Source: Amaurobius ferox (lineage: Eukaryota; Arthropoda; Arachnida; Araneae; Amaurobiidae). From it: a DNA stretch of 64,000 nucleotides. A program made the position numbers and the translations under genes. This document shows positions 7,803 through 20,466 of this stretch, in pieces. Within the stretch, counting starts at the first letter, position 1; each line of letters starts with the position of its first letter. The stretch lies in contig OX578144.1 in the NCBI GenBank assembly GCA_951213105.1, positions 82,322,301-82,386,300 on the forward strand. Reading direction: 5' to 3'. The notes below the pieces were generated by a model that was not told the origin of the DNA, did no database searches, and saw only the letters and a program-made list of their open reading frames with translations.

Positions 7803-8962
7803 AGACAGATCAATCATGCATAAAGCATTGATTATGAAACACTTTCCAACTTCAATGCAATTTTATTTAAACATCTCAAAAATTCGATACATTCATCGGT
7901 AATGTTTTTAAAATTATCACAATACTACATTAATTTATTATATTTGAAAACTTCATTGAAAACAAATGAACTTTATTCAAATGACGTCATCGAAATATAA
8001 ATCGCCTGACTCCCTCTATAAAAGCAGTATTTCATTCTTAACAGTTTTTCCATTCTTTTCATTCATCACAATGCTATAATAATTTATTTGTTTAAAAAAC
8101 TTAAAACCATGGAGGTACAAGTAATTTAAATCTATGCTTAAAACTTTATCGAAAAAATCGTTTCCTTCTCTGTGTAAAATCAATGAATGTTTCATTCATA
8201 TCAGCTATATTGCAGATTCCATGAACTAAATAATTTTGCGTTAAGGAAATGCAGCAATTGTCATACAACTCATTCTACATCTTTTGTTGTTTACGTTCTC
8301 CATAAATGAAAATTAGGCTTCGTTGCAGAAAATACCAAAGTTGGATGATCATTTAAACTCAAATATATTGCCATTGCGTTGTTCCAGTATCGAGATGCAC
8401 ATGATTTAAGCAAAAATAAATCGGTTTCAGAATGGATGCAACACTAAATTTGAATTAAAAATAACTTTAAAAATCACGATTGTGACGCAAGATGGATGTC
8501 ATATTTATTTTGAAGTGGGTCATCTGATCTCTTCATATAATGGTCACGTGATTTCTTCATATAAAGTGTGCAATTATTATTTTAATTTTTATTTAAAAAT
8601 CTACTGAATATATTTTACTGAAATTTCTTTTACATGTTTTATGAGATAATTTGGATATTTCCTAAAACATTCGAAGCAATTTGTGAATTTTAAATTCGCT
8701 TAAAAAATGTTTGAAAAATCACGTTCCATAGGGTTCAATGTATTTCATTCTTTCAACCCGGGTATAATCCAAAACTAATTGGCTGATAATATTCATTTAT
8801 ATTCCCATAAGTCCCACAGACCGTCTGAACAACATACTAAAATTTCATTTTAATAAAGTCATTTTTACGGCAGTTATCGTGCTAACGGACAGACAGACAG
8901 ACAGACAGACAGAATGAACGAAGTCACAAACACTTTTCAACTGTGTTGTAAAGTGTTAAAAA
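7803..8962 (+). mobile_element. H3, Helentron-like element, short form
   Basis: A 1160 bp member without the ~170 bp internal duplication of H1, H2 and H5. The 5' end is weathered (AGACAGATCAATCATGC), followed by the palindrome and ACACTTTCCAAC. It has the CRE-like and TATA pair, an ACCATGGAGG start-like context, a longer (GACA)n tract at 8887-8911 and a 3' hairpin AACACTTTTCAAC/GTTGTAAAGTGTT followed by AAAAA. Confidence 0.65.
7982..8024 (+). promoter_or_regulatory. CRE-like site plus TATA box in H3
   Basis: TGACGTCA at 7982-7989 and TATAAAAG at 8017-8024, 27 bp apart. An additional ATATAAAT lies between them. Confidence 0.45.
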
Positions 8963-8996
8963 TCGAAATTAGGCGCATAATTCGGATATGTATCTA

Positions 8997-9229
8997 TACA
9001 GGGTGTCCCAAAAAGATTGAAGCGCGCTTTTATTATTTATCTGTTGAAGATAAATGGGCAATGTAAATTGCAAAAATGTTGAAAGTAAGGTAGGAACTAA
9101 GACAACCTTAATGAAATAGTCCTCCCATTCATTTTCAAAAAGTTACACTTTTTAAATTTTTATACGACCCCCTTAGACTAATATGTCCAATCAGAAAATT
9201 TTCATATTTAAAGCAACGAGATCATTAAA
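8997..9229 (+). mobile_element. One-ended mariner-like remnant
   Basis: TACAGGGTGTCCCAAAAAG begins this spacer between H3 and H4. TA followed by CAGGGTGTCCC resembles the outer end of Tc1/mariner-type elements in arthropods. No matching inverted end is seen before H4, so this would be a fragment. It is weak evidence, based on one short motif. Copies begin at 23595, 38194 and 52760. Confidence 0.35.
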
Positions 9230-10361
9230 AATAAGAAAGATCAATCCTGCATAAAGCATTGATTATGAAACACTTTCCAACTTCAATGTAATTTTATATA
9301 AATATCTCTAAAATGTGATACATTCCTCGGTAATATTTTAAAAATTACACAATACTACGTTAATTTATTATATTTGAAAACTTCATCGAAAACAAATGAA
9401 CTTTATTCAAATGACGTCATCGAAATATAAATCGCCTCTATATAACAGAAGCATTTCATTCATAAACTTCTTTTCCGTTCATCACAATATTATAGTAATT
9501 TATTTTATTTAAAAACTTAAAACCATGTAGGTACAAGTAATTTGACTCTATGCTTAAAATTTTACCGAAAAAATCATCTAGTTCTCTGTGCAAAATCAAT
9601 GAATGTTTCATTCATATCAGCTATATTCCAGACTCCATGAGCTAAATAATTTTGCGTTACACAATTCTTTTACAACTCATTCTATATCTTTTGGTGTTTA
9701 CATTATCCATAAGTGAAAATTAGGCTTCGTTATAGAAATAATTAAAGTTTGATGAGCATTTAAACTCAAATATATTGTAATTGCGTTGTTTCAGTATGTA
9801 GGTGTACAGAATTTAAGCAAAAGTAAAGCGATTTTAGGACGGTTACAACATTAAATATGAATTAAAAAGAACTTTAAAAATCACGATTTTGACACAAGAT
9901 GGATGCCATATTTTATTTTGAAGTGGGTCATATGATCTCTTCATATAATGGTCATGTGATCTCTTCATATGAAGGGAGTAATTATTATTTTAATTTTTAT
10001 TTAAAAAAATACTGAATATATTTTACTGAAATTTTTTTATATATTTTCTGTGATAATTTGAATATTTCCTGAAACTTTCGAAGCAATTTTTGAATTTTAA
10101 ATTTGCTTAAAAAATGGTTGAAAAATTAGGTCCCATAGGGTTCAATATATTTCATTTGTTCAACCCGGGTTCAATCCAAAACTCATTGGGTGATATTATT
10201 CATTTATATTCCCATAGGTCCCACAGATCGTTTGAACAACATACTGAAATTTCATTTTGATAAAGTCATTTTAACGGCAGTTATCGTTCTAACGGACTGA
10301 CAGACAGACAGAATGAACAGAGTCATAAACACTTTTCAACTATGTTGTACAGTGTTAAAAA
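9230..10361 (+). mobile_element. H4, Helentron-like element, short form
   Basis: A 1132 bp member without the internal duplication. It keeps TGACGTCA near 9414 but has CTATATAACAG in place of TATAAAAG. The (GACA)n tract is reduced to about three repeats near 10300. The 3' hairpin has one altered stem base (GTTGTACAGTGTT). It starts 267 bp after H3 ends. Confidence 0.65.
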
Positions 10362-10468
10362 TGCATATCTGTATCTTTAATATTGGGCCAGTTATATTTA
10401 ATTGAAAATTGAATGTTGTGAATGGGGGCCACATACCAAATTAGAGATGTAAATTTGTGACATATCAC

Positions 10469-11783
10469 AACAAGAAAGATCAATCATGCTTAAAGCATTG
10501 ATTATGAAACACTTTCCAACTTCAATGCAATTTTATTTAAACATGTCTAAAATGCAATACAGTCCTCGATAATATTTTAAAACTTATCACAATACTACAT
10601 TAATTTATTATATTTGAAACCTTAAACCTTCATCGAAAAAAATTAACTTCATTCAAATGACGGCATTAAAGTATAAATTGCCTGGTTTAAATATCTCTAA
10701 AATGTGATACATTCCTCGGTAATAATTTTAGAATTATCATAATACTACGATAATTTATTATATTTGAAAACTTCATCGAAAACAATTGAAATTCATTCAA
10801 ATGACGTCATAAAAAAATAACACGCCTGGCTCTCTCTATAAAAGCAACATTTCATTCATAAATAATTCCCCCATTCATGTCATTCATCACAATACTATAA
10901 TAATTTATTTTATTTAAAAATTAAGACCATTGAGCTACAAGTAAGTAATCTCTATGCGTAAAACTTCATCGAAAAATATCGTCCTTCTCTTTCTAAAATC
11001 AATAAATATTTCATTCATATCAGCTATGCAGACTCCATGGACTAAATTATTTTGTGTTAAAGAATTACAGCGATTCTAATACAACTCATGCTATATATTT
11101 TGCTGTTTACATTTTACATAGGTGAAAAATAGGCTTAATAGTAGAAATAATCATATTTGGATGAGCATTTAAACTGAAATATATTGTCATTGCGTTGTTT
11201 TAGTATGTAGATGCACAGAATTTAGGCAAAAATAAAGTAGTTTTAAGACGGATACAACACTCAATATGAATTAAAAAGAACTTTAAAAATCACGATTTTG
11301 ACACAAGATGGATGCCATATATCATTTTAAAGTGGGTCATGTGATCGTTTCATATCATGGACACGTGATCGCTTCATATAAGAGGTGTTATTATTATTTT
11401 AATTTTTATTTAAAAAACTACTGAATATATTTCGCTGAATTTTTTTTTATATATTTTATGGAACAATTTGAATATTGCCTAAAATTTTCGAAACAATTTG
11501 TGAATTTTAAATCCGCTTAAAAAATGCTTGAAAAATTAGGTCCCATAGGGCTCAATGTATTCCATTTTTTCAACCCGGGTTCAATCCAAAACTAATTGTG
11601 TGATATTATTCATTTATATTCCCATAGGTCCTATAGACCGTCTGAACAACATACTAAAATTTCATTTTGATTAAGTCATTTTTACGGCAGTTATCGTGCT
11701 AACGGACAGACAGACAGACAGACAGACAGACAGAATGAACAAAGTCATAAACACTTTTCAACTTTGTTGTAAAGTGTTAAAAA
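10469..11783 (+). mobile_element. H5, Helentron-like element, long form
   Basis: Full-length copy with the internal duplication, most like H2. It has a CRE-like site and TATA box, GTGATC-containing tandem repeats near 11340-11380, the longest (GACA)n tract (11704-11731) and an intact 3' hairpin AACACTTTTCAAC/GTTGTAAAGTGTT. The 67-codon frame at 11696-11899 is the GACA tract read through and is not called as a gene. Confidence 0.65.
10802..10844 (+). promoter_or_regulatory. CRE-like site plus TATA box in H5
   Basis: TGACGTCA at 10802-10809 and TATAAAAG at 10837-10844, 27 bp apart, as in H3. Confidence 0.45.
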
Positions 11784-12052
11784 AAAGAAAGAAAATAAAA
11801 ATAAAAACAATAGTAGTGGCCATTATTCCTTGCTGTTATTGCCATACCTTCAACTGCATTTGTGGTTATTCAGTCGCAGAAATATTCAATAATAGATAAT
11901 AAATTCAGATTTCATGAATAACGTGCTTATTAATAAATATGCATAAATATACTCAATAACGATTGATCCTCCTTACAAAATGTCAGCAGTCCTTAATTTG
12001 GCATGAGCACGCGGTAACACATTAATGCTTAATTTCGTCACGACAATATAAT
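11784..12052 (+). repeat. H-flank duplication, copy 1
   Basis: The sequence after H5 (AAAGAAAGAAAAT ... AGTCCTTAATTTGGCATGAG ... GACAATATAATA) is paralogous to the sequence after H6 (12469-12756). Element plus flank was therefore duplicated as a block before H6 lost its middle. Confidence 0.75.
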
Positions 12053-12468
12053 AACAAGAAAGATTAATCATGTATAAAGCTTTGGGTATGAAACATTTTC
12101 CAATTCAAATGCAATTTTATATAAACATCTTTAAAATGTGATACATTCAGCGTTGACATATTCTGAATTATCATAGTACTACAAAAATTTATTATATTTG
12201 AAAACTTAAAACTTCATTGAAAAAAGTGAACTTTATTCAAATGACCTCATCGAAATATAAATCGCCTAACTCGCACCGGGTTCAGTCCAAAACTAATTGG
12301 GTGATATTATTCATCTAAATTCCCATATGTCCCACCGACCGTCTCAACATTATGCTAAAATTTCATTTTGATAAAGTCATTCTCACGGCAGTTTTCGTAC
12401 GAACGGACAGACAGACAGAATGATTAAAGTCGTAAACACTTTTCAACTATGTTGTAAAGTGTTAAAAA
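12053..12468 (+). mobile_element. H6, internally deleted Helentron-like element
   Basis: Only 416 bp. The 5' end (AACAAGAAAGATTAATCATG) and the region up to TCGCCTAACTC are joined directly to GCACCGGGTTCAGTCC and the 3' part, including GACAGACAGACAGA and the hairpin. About 700 bp of middle, including the TATA region and the CACGTG repeats, is missing. The CRE-like site is changed to TGACCTCA. Confidence 0.65.
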
Positions 12469-12756
12469 AAGAAAGAAAAAGAAAAAGGAAAACAATAGTA
12501 GCGGCTATTACTGCTTGCCGTTATTGTCAGTTCAACTGCTGTTTAGTTACTCAGGCATGGAAGTATTCAATAATAATTAATAAATATGGATTTTATGAAT
12601 TATATGCTTATATATATACTTTTATATACTTATTGATAAATATCCATAAATATACTCAATAACAGTCGAGCTTCATTGCAAAATGTTAGCAGTCGGTAAT
12701 TTGGCATGAGCACGGGGTAACAAATTAATGTTTAATTTTGTGATGATAATATAATA
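12469..12756 (+). repeat. H-flank duplication, copy 2
   Basis: Paralogue of 11784-12052, clearly diverged, with extra TATATATACTTTTATATAC-like sequence. An 80-codon frame (12420-12662) begins in the GACA tract of H6, like the frame after H5, and carries no recognisable domain. Confidence 0.75.
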
Positions 12757-13913
12757 AAATATCTCATGTGGGCAACACTTGAGTTTCCCTTGGTAATGCC
12801 GTACTTTTTGGGGGGGCAGAGAAAAAATTGTGTACAATATTCACATCACAATGTTTTTAGTATTTAATCAACATCTCGTTAATTGAAATTGTGCGATCTT
12901 GGCAATTTATTAGTACAAACAAAACGACTTATTCATATTTATGCGCAAAATCCTCACAAAAATACAACTGATATTTAATTAATAGCCCGTTTATTAAATG
13001 ACAATTTAAGAATTCTTTTGAGTCAAAATACAAAACTATTATAAAATGTGTCTTATTTCGTCAATGGAATGAGCTAGATCCATGGAAATAATGTACATGC
13101 GAATGATGGAAGTTTGTTTTGAGCATCGTATGGTGATCAAGGCGTATGGTGTTTGACGAATGAAAAAAGACACATTTAACAAACAATGTATGAAACGACC
13201 CGTGAAATATATATATTTAATAATAGTGCATATGGAAAGTGAGCATATTTGATGATACTTTTATAATTTTAAGTAATTATTTTGATAAATTTATTTGAAA
13301 ATCCTGTAATATCTAATTTCCTAACTTAGCGTCAATGGAAAAAAAAATACGTTTGAAAAAATTATTTATTGATCATTATTGAAGGTACTAATTTTTAAAT
13401 GATTTTAAAAATTTCATTCATGAATTTAGGGGAGTGGGGGGGGGGTCTTTTAAACATTCGATCGGTCTTAAAATCAGTAGGGTCAAGTAAAATCAATAAG
13501 GTACTCACAGTTTGTATATAGACGCACCAAATTATTTTTGAAATAGCCTCATTTATTCAGGAGTTATCTCCCGGAGACACACATACTAACATACAAACCA
13601 GACATCACCCCATAAACGTTCGATATGAGTTCAAGGGTGCTTGAAACAACGTGCTATTTCTTCGAAAATGTCATTGGGAATTTTTGACTCTGTCACAATT
13701 CCTTCTCTATACAGCTATGTATGTAGCGAAAGTACTAAAAATTCTTTATGCACCAATAATATTTTTATAGTACGTTGTATATAAAACATGATTTCGTTTA
13801 ATCTATGGCAATTAAGCAAATCTTGTATAAATCAAGGAAGCTGCTTAAATAATGACGCAGCAATTTGAATTAAAGAAACATTTTTCTATCGCAAGTATAC
13901 TTAATATTTATCG
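12757..13913. other. AT-rich stretch with a small inverted repeat
   Basis: No gene seen. Two G-runs (near 12810 and 13437-13446) vary in length between units. An imperfect inverted repeat (AAATGTGTCTT..TTTCGTCA with its complement) spans 13042-13178. A block near 13560-13690, with GAGTTATCTCCCGGAG and ACACATACTAACATACAAAC, resembles transposon debris but cannot be assigned. Equivalent stretches are 27355-28509, 41953-43107 and 56520-57670. Confidence 0.55.
13042..13178. repeat. Inverted repeat, ~137 bp, MITE-sized
   Basis: The left arm TAAAATGTGTCTTATTTCGTCA (split as TAAAATGTGTC and TTATTTCGTCA) is complementary, with a 3-4 nt bulge, to the right arm TGACGAATGAAA..AGACACATTTA. The arms are 22-26 nt. 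The spacer differs between types: AATAATGTACATGCGAATG in type A versus AATGGGAATC in type B. Also at 27639, 42239 and 56805. It could be a small MITE or a chance palindrome. Confidence 0.45.
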
Positions 13914-15056
13914 TTTTTAACACTTTATAACATAGTTGAAAAATGTTTATGAGTTTGTTCATTATGTCTGTCTGTCTGTTAGCACGATAACTGCCATAAA
14001 AATGACTTTATCAAAACTAATTTTTAATATGTTGTTCAGACGGTCTGTGGGACCTATGGGAATATAAATGAATAATATCACCCAATTAGTTTGGGATTGA
14101 ACCCGGGTAGAAAAAATTTAATACATTGAAACCTATGGGATCTAATTCTTCAATTATTTTTTAAGCAAATTTAAAATTCATAAATTGCTTCAAAAGTTTT
14201 AAGAAATATGCAAATTATCCCATAAAATATATAAAAAAAAATTCAGCAAAATATATTCAGTAGTTTTTTAAATAAATATTAAAATAATAATTACACCCTT
14301 TATATGAAAAGATCACATAACCTTTATATGAAGAGATCAAATGACCCGCTTCAAAATAAAATATGGCATCCATCTTGTGTCAAAATCGTGAATTCTAAAG
14401 TTCTTTTGAATTCATATTTAGTGTTGTGTCCGTCCTCTAAGAGCTTTATTTTTGCTTAAATTCTAAGCATCTACGCGCTGAAACAACGCAATTAAAATAT
14501 ATTTGAGTTTAAATGATCATCAAATTTTGATAATTTTTGCAACGAAGCCTAATTTTCACTTATGGGGAATGTAAACACAAAAAGATGTAGATTGAGTTGT
14601 ATAAGAATTGCTGCATTTCTTTACAGCAAAATTATTTAACTCATGGAGTCTGTAAAATAGCTGATATGAATGAAACATTCATTGATTTTACATAGGGATG
14701 CAGGCGATTTTTTCGATGAAGTTTTAAGTATAGAGTTAAATTACTTGTACCTCCATGGTTTTATGTTTTTAAATAAATTAAATTACCTTAGTATTGTAAT
14801 GAATGAAAGAATGGAAAACAGTTTATGCTGCTTTTACATAGAGAGCAAAGCGATTTATATTTCAATGACGTCATTTGAATAAAGTTCATTTATTTTCGAT
14901 GAAGTTTTCAAATATAATAAATTTTTTCAGTATTATGATAATTTTAAATATATTACCGAGGAATGTATAGCATTTGAGAGATCTTTGAATAAAATTGTAT
15001 TGAAGTTGGAAAGTGTTTCATAATCTATGCTTTATGCATGATTGGTCTTTCTTGTT
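13914..15056 (-). mobile_element. H0, minus-strand Helentron-like element
   Basis: Full 1143 bp copy in reverse orientation. On plus it starts with TTTTT and the hairpin AACACTTTATAAC..GTTGAAAAATGTTT (stem weathered), then GTCTGTCTGTCTG, the complement of the GACA tract, then GGGATTGAACCCGGGT, and ends in CATGATTGGTCTTTCTTGTT. It is the short form. It faces H1-H6 and bridges units 1 and 2. Confidence 0.7.
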
Positions 15057-15177
15057 AAAATCTTATTTTTGTTTGTTTGACAGATGGCAATGATTTACAG
15101 AAAGTCAAGTGTTATTACAAAACGCGAGATTTTTAATGGGGAGATCAATATATCTCACTATTTATTTGTGGCAACTT

Positions 15178-15334
<157 letters not shown>

Positions 15335-15550
15335 TTTGAAAAGAAAAATGTTACTGATTTTCATCTATATCTCAGAAATTGATACATATAGAGCTCAGGT
15401 GATGGCTCATTTAGACTCAGCATCAAATTCTGGAGTGCTCTCTAAACATTTCACATTTTGTTCTTTTTAAATTTCAAGTTAAAAAAATTGTCATTTTACT
15501 TGAAACATTTATACTTCAAAATTGACTATATTTAAAACTTAGACTACAAT

Positions 15551-17161
15551 TGTGTCGGAGCGGGATTCCCTTCGATTTGGCCGACGGGAGAATTTTAACT
15601 TTCTCCAATTTTTGAATACCCAGGACCGAAACTCCACCCGTCTGTGAGTGAAACTCACAGACGACTTGCACACACAATTCTAACCGTAAACCCTTGGGTT
15701 GGTCGTGTGGTCTGGGTCTTCAACACACAATTCTAAAAAGACAAATTAAACCCTTACCTTGAAGGTCTTCTTCTTCCGCTGGAAACATAAGTAAATATAC
15801 TAATTCAAACACAAATAAATACTTCTTAAATCTTTACTAAATCCATCCTTTATTAAACAATCAATTTATATTTATAATAGGAGTTACCAACATTATACAG
15901 GAGCTGAATCTATATCAAGTCTCCGCACTGGACTCAGGAAACCATGATACCAAATTTAAAAGCCACCAATCAAAGACATAATAAACGATTTCTAAAACGT
16001 ATTAAATGTGGCTGATAATAATAATTTTATCATTTAACATAATTGCAGTTATAGGTATGGTCTCAACATGGGAGCAACCGTACTCGAAGCTTTCCTTCGA
16101 ATTCAGAAATACCTAAAGTAAATTTATATTTTTATCCATATAAACAAATGTTAAATTAAGTCGGGAAGTCAAATTAAAGATCTTGAGTTTGTTCCAATTT
16201 ACGTGAATGACTTCCGACGGAAAACTGATCCATCGAAGAAACACTCTTACCTCTGACATCGGAGATGCTGAAGAGATCATACACCAACATCCACTTTGAA
16301 TCGTCGGCTATGCCGTTCCATGAACACCGGCTCTCTTTTAGCAAATGATAGGCTGAGGCTCGGCCAGGGCTCCGTTTCATTTTTGCCCACGACATCCAAC
16401 ATCTCGACCATGGACAGAGACCTCTGGTCAGAACCGTTCTTCAACGTCGATGCTCAGCAGGTGGACGGGCTCCTCCACGATGACCTGCGGCGACACTCCC
16501 CATGCCCACGAAGTTCAGAGACCGGAATGGAATCAGGTCTCCAACTTCGAGGTGGGCAACATAATAAAATTACGCTCTGGACTAGCCCAGAGACATGGGT
16601 AGCCAGATAGGGAATGTGCGCCCCGAATTAGCAAACATGCCCTTTATATGCACCAGGGGCCAATTCCAGCCCCACCAATAGAAATTTTCTTTATTTCAAA
16701 AAGTTTCCAGGGAACGCCTTCATAGCCTCGACGAATGGTCTCAAAACTCCAGCAGTTCGAAAATCAACCTCCGCCACGAGGTCTCCATACTTCACCAGCA
16801 CAAACACGTGAATATGAAAATTCTGCATGCCATTGCATCATCCCAGCCACGTGCAGAGCCAACCGCCTCTATACCACATCCGCTTGCATGGGAAAACGAT
16901 GAACCTGAAATTAACGGTCGAAAAAGACCAGCCTCGAGTACGGTCGCACAACACTCATTAAATTAAAAATGGTTAAGGATATTCGATTTGATTTTAAATG
17001 CAAAAGGTTTTCTTTTATATTAAACATAGAATTGACGAGAGGGTGCTCAACAGGATAAAACAAATAATTATATAGATAAATATGTATGCAATAAATATAG
17101 AAACAGATTACAGAAGTTACAATTTAACTCGAGTGGTGTGAGGATCTCAAACCTCGACACC
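15551..17161 (-). mobile_element. Solo-LTR-like insertion, unit 2
   Basis: Exactly 1611 bp, with ACAAT on both sides (15546-15550, 17162-17166). It is nearly identical to unit 1, with a private AAAAG for AATAG near 15960. See 953-2563 for structure. Confidence 0.6.
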
Positions 17162-18800
17162 ACAATTGTTATAGATTCAGCGTTACATTCTAGAGGGGAT
17201 AAGGAGCTTCATTAAGGATTTCCACTTCAGCTTTAAATATTTTTTTAAAAAATATTTTCTCAAGATTGGCTATAGTTAGAGCTTAAATGACTAACATGAA
17301 TTCAGCATTAAATACCGGAGAAGGTTGAAGGTTCACTAAAGATTTCCACTTCGGCATTTTTTTTCACTTCCGGTTCAAAACATTTTTTGAAGCATCTATT
17401 ACTTTGGGCTGACTATGGATAGCGCTTAGTGATGACTCATATGGATTTTGCATCGAATTCTGGAGAGGATTGATCGGTCTAAGGTTTCTATTCATAGTTC
17501 ATTCAGAGATGTTTTTTTCGGCCTCTCCGCAAATTTTTATGGCTTTACGAAATATGTATACAAAATATAACTAAAATACTTAATAGTTTCGTCAAAAATT
17601 AGGTGCACACAACATCAGTCACAATATGAAAACTTCTTAAATTTCTTGTTTTATTACTACAATATTGTGTTTCCCCTGTAAGTCTCTGTAATATGATCGA
17701 TTAAGTAATTTGGTAACATTGATTATAGTGTTCGAAACGAACGCACTTGATGCCGTTACAGATTTTACTCAAATTATTTTTGATAAAAGCTTTGACTTTA
17801 TACTATGCATGTAGAAAAAGTAATAAATGATTATAAATAGAAGAGCGAAACGATATATTTTTATGATGGCATATGTGTTTCAAATTTGAAAATTTATTCA
17901 CTTATCCTATCAATTACAGTCAACCGATACTGGGTTAAATGTAGGAAATTAATTTTTACATTCAAAAATCCACATTCTGCTCGTTTAACCCAGAATGCAT
18001 TATTTTTCAATTGTTTTTCAACTCGTCAGAAGGCGTTTTTGAGTTGCAATTAAAGTTAATGTTTTAAATTGGACCATCAGAAAGTTAAGATTGGTGTCTA
18101 AAAGTAACGACACATTGTGATGGAATACAAAATGGAATACTTTTCCCAAGTCTTGTCAGAGTCTGACCCTAACAAGTATACTTTAAGATGTATTTTTCTT
18201 TACCATCATATTTTTTTTTATTTCTCTCATTTTGGTTTGGGGATTAAATTCTGAATTTTCCAGGTAAGGTACCCCATTAAAAAGAGGTGGCTATAAATTA
18301 ACATGGCTTGAGCCTTGATGGAGGGAATATTTTGAAATGTATGTTCCCCGTGATATGATAGAATTAAAATCCAACAATTACTATTTTAATACCATTTTCA
18401 GGCAGAAAAAATTCATTCTGCTCTATAACTCTTCTGCTGTTTATTATTACTACAATTTTTCTATGAAGTTTCGTTGTTCCTTCAAGAGAAAAATATTATC
18501 AATCTTAAATTTTGAATAACGTTTGATCTTATCATGCATATAGCAAGAAAAGAAAAGCTTAGCATATTTTTATTTTTACACAATATTTCTAATACACGGA
18601 AGTTATATTTTTAACACAATATTTTAAATATAAATATACATAGAAATACATGCATAATTTTTCTTAATTTATCTTTTTTTACCTCAACTAAGATCGGACC
18701 AGAAGTTTTCAAAACATGATCCTAATACGCAAATGATCGTAATGTCGAATTTGGCAATATTCAGGAAATCGAAAGTTTCTTGATACTAGTACGAGAAATC

Positions 18801-20466
18801 AACAAGAAAGATCGATCATTCCTAAAGCATTGACTATGAAACACTTTCCAACTTCAATGCAATTTTATTTAAAAAAGTCGAAAATGCAATACATTCCTCG
18901 GTAATATTTTAAAACTTATCACAATACTTTGATTTATTATATTTGAAAACATAAACCTTCATTGAAAAAAATGAACTTCTTTCAAATGACGGCATTGAAA
19001 TATAAATTGCCTGGTGTAAATATCTCTAAAATGCAATACATTCCACGGTAATATTTTTAAAACTATCATAATACTACGATAATTTATTATATTTGAAAAC
19101 TTCATCAAAAACAACTGAAATAAATTCAAATGACGTCATAGAAAAAATAACACGCCTGGATCTCTCTATAAAAGCAGGATTTCATTCATTTCATTCATTA
19201 CAATACTATAATAATTTATTTTATTTAAAAGTTAAGACCATGGAGCTACAAGTAATTAAACTCTATGCTTAAAACTTCATCGAAAAAATCGTCCTTCTGT
19301 TTATAAAATCAATTAATATTTCATTCATATCAGCCATGCAGACTCCATGGACTGAATTATTTTTTGTTAAAGAAATACAGTAATTCTAATACATCGCATT
19401 CTACATATTTCGCTGTTTACATTTTACATAGGTGAAAAATAGGCTTAGTTGTAGAAATAATCAAATTTGAATGAGAATTTAAACTCAAATATATTGTCAT
19501 TGTGTTGTTTTAGTATGTAGATGCACAGAATTTAAGCAAAAATAAAGTAGTTTTAGGACGGATACAACACTCTATGAATTAAAAAGAACTTTAAAAAATC
19601 ACGATTTTGAAACAAGATGGATGCCATATATCATTTTGAAGTGGGTCATGTGCTCGTTTCATATCATGGTCACGTGATCGTTTCATATAAGATGGTTTTT
19701 GTTGAGACCCAGACCGACCGACCTACCAGAAAGGTGTAAGGTCAAGCTGTATGGACGGCCGGGAAGTGCCACCCAATTTAGACCGGAACCCAGTGGGGGA
19801 GGCATCCACAGGGACCGTACCCTCCTTGCCCTACCACCAACCTCTCGGAAGGACTTACGGACCCACATGTTTAACGTGATCGTACTCCGCATGAACACGG
19901 CGGCATTTGTGGTAGCGTGCAAATCTAGCGCGCAAACCACGGGGATACCGCACCCGAGATGGCCAACAGCACGCGGTGTTCCAAGGTGGTCACCCACCAA
20001 GTACTAACCGCGCCCGATGCTGCTTGATTTCGGGGATCTAACGAGAACCGGTGTTATCAGCACATATAAGATGTGTAATTAATATTTTAATTTTTATTTA
20101 AAAAACTACTGAATATAATTCGCTGATTTTTTTTTATATATTTTATGGAACAATTTGACAATTATCTAAAATTTTCGAAGCAATTTGTGAATTTTAAATC
20201 CGCTTAAAAAATGCTTGAAAAATTAGGTCTCATAGGGCTCAATGTATTTCATTTTTTCAACCCGGGTTCAATCCAAAACTAATTGGTTTATATTATTCAT
20301 TTATATTCCCATAGGTCCCACAGACCGTCTGAACAACATACTAAAATTTCATTTTGATTAAGTCATTTTTACGGCAGTTATCGTGCTAACGGACAAACAG
20401 ACAGACAGACACACAGAATGAACAAAGTCATAAACACTTTTTAACTTTGTTGTAAAGTGTTAAAAA
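18801..20466 (+). mobile_element. H1 with SINE, unit 2
   Basis: Same length and structure as 4203-5868. Confidence 0.65.
19695..20062 (-). mobile_element. 5S rRNA-derived SINE, unit 2
   Basis: 368 bp, flanked by CATATAAGATG at 19684-19694 and 20063-20073. The sequence is as in unit 1. Confidence 0.88.

Larger units (their letters stand above)
1..14595 (+). repeat. Macrosatellite unit 1 (type A)
   Basis: First full unit of a ~14.6 kb head-to-tail repeat. The opening sequence recurs at 14596, 29192, 43789 and 58352, and every internal landmark (LTR, 5S SINE, H1-H6) recurs at the same spacing. Units 1 and 2 differ at few sites, so they form one sequence type (A). Private unit 1 variants include a C-to-A-type change in the mariner-like remnant near 9100 and an A for G near 11810. 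The unit start is arbitrary; the true border cannot be seen because the array runs off the window. Confidence 0.95.

Noticed and set aside
11567..11590. GGTTCAATCC, like a tRNA B box, in every H element
   Set aside because: No A box at the right distance and no cloverleaf; taken as part of the H consensus rather than a tRNA relic.
4203..12468. CRISPR-like spaced repeats
   Set aside because: Repeats are 1 kb-scale diverged transposon copies, not short identical direct repeats with uniform spacers, and the DNA is eukaryotic.
11696..12662. 67- and 80-codon frames after H5 and H6
   Set aside because: Both start in the GACA tract, run through the 3' hairpin of the element and continue into paralogous AT-rich flanks.
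4203..15056. H elements as canonical Helitrons or long-TIR MITEs
   Set aside because: There is no 5'-TC and no CTRR-3' end, the terminal inverted repeats are not long, and the palindrome sits at one end only; the Helentron/HINE plan fits better.
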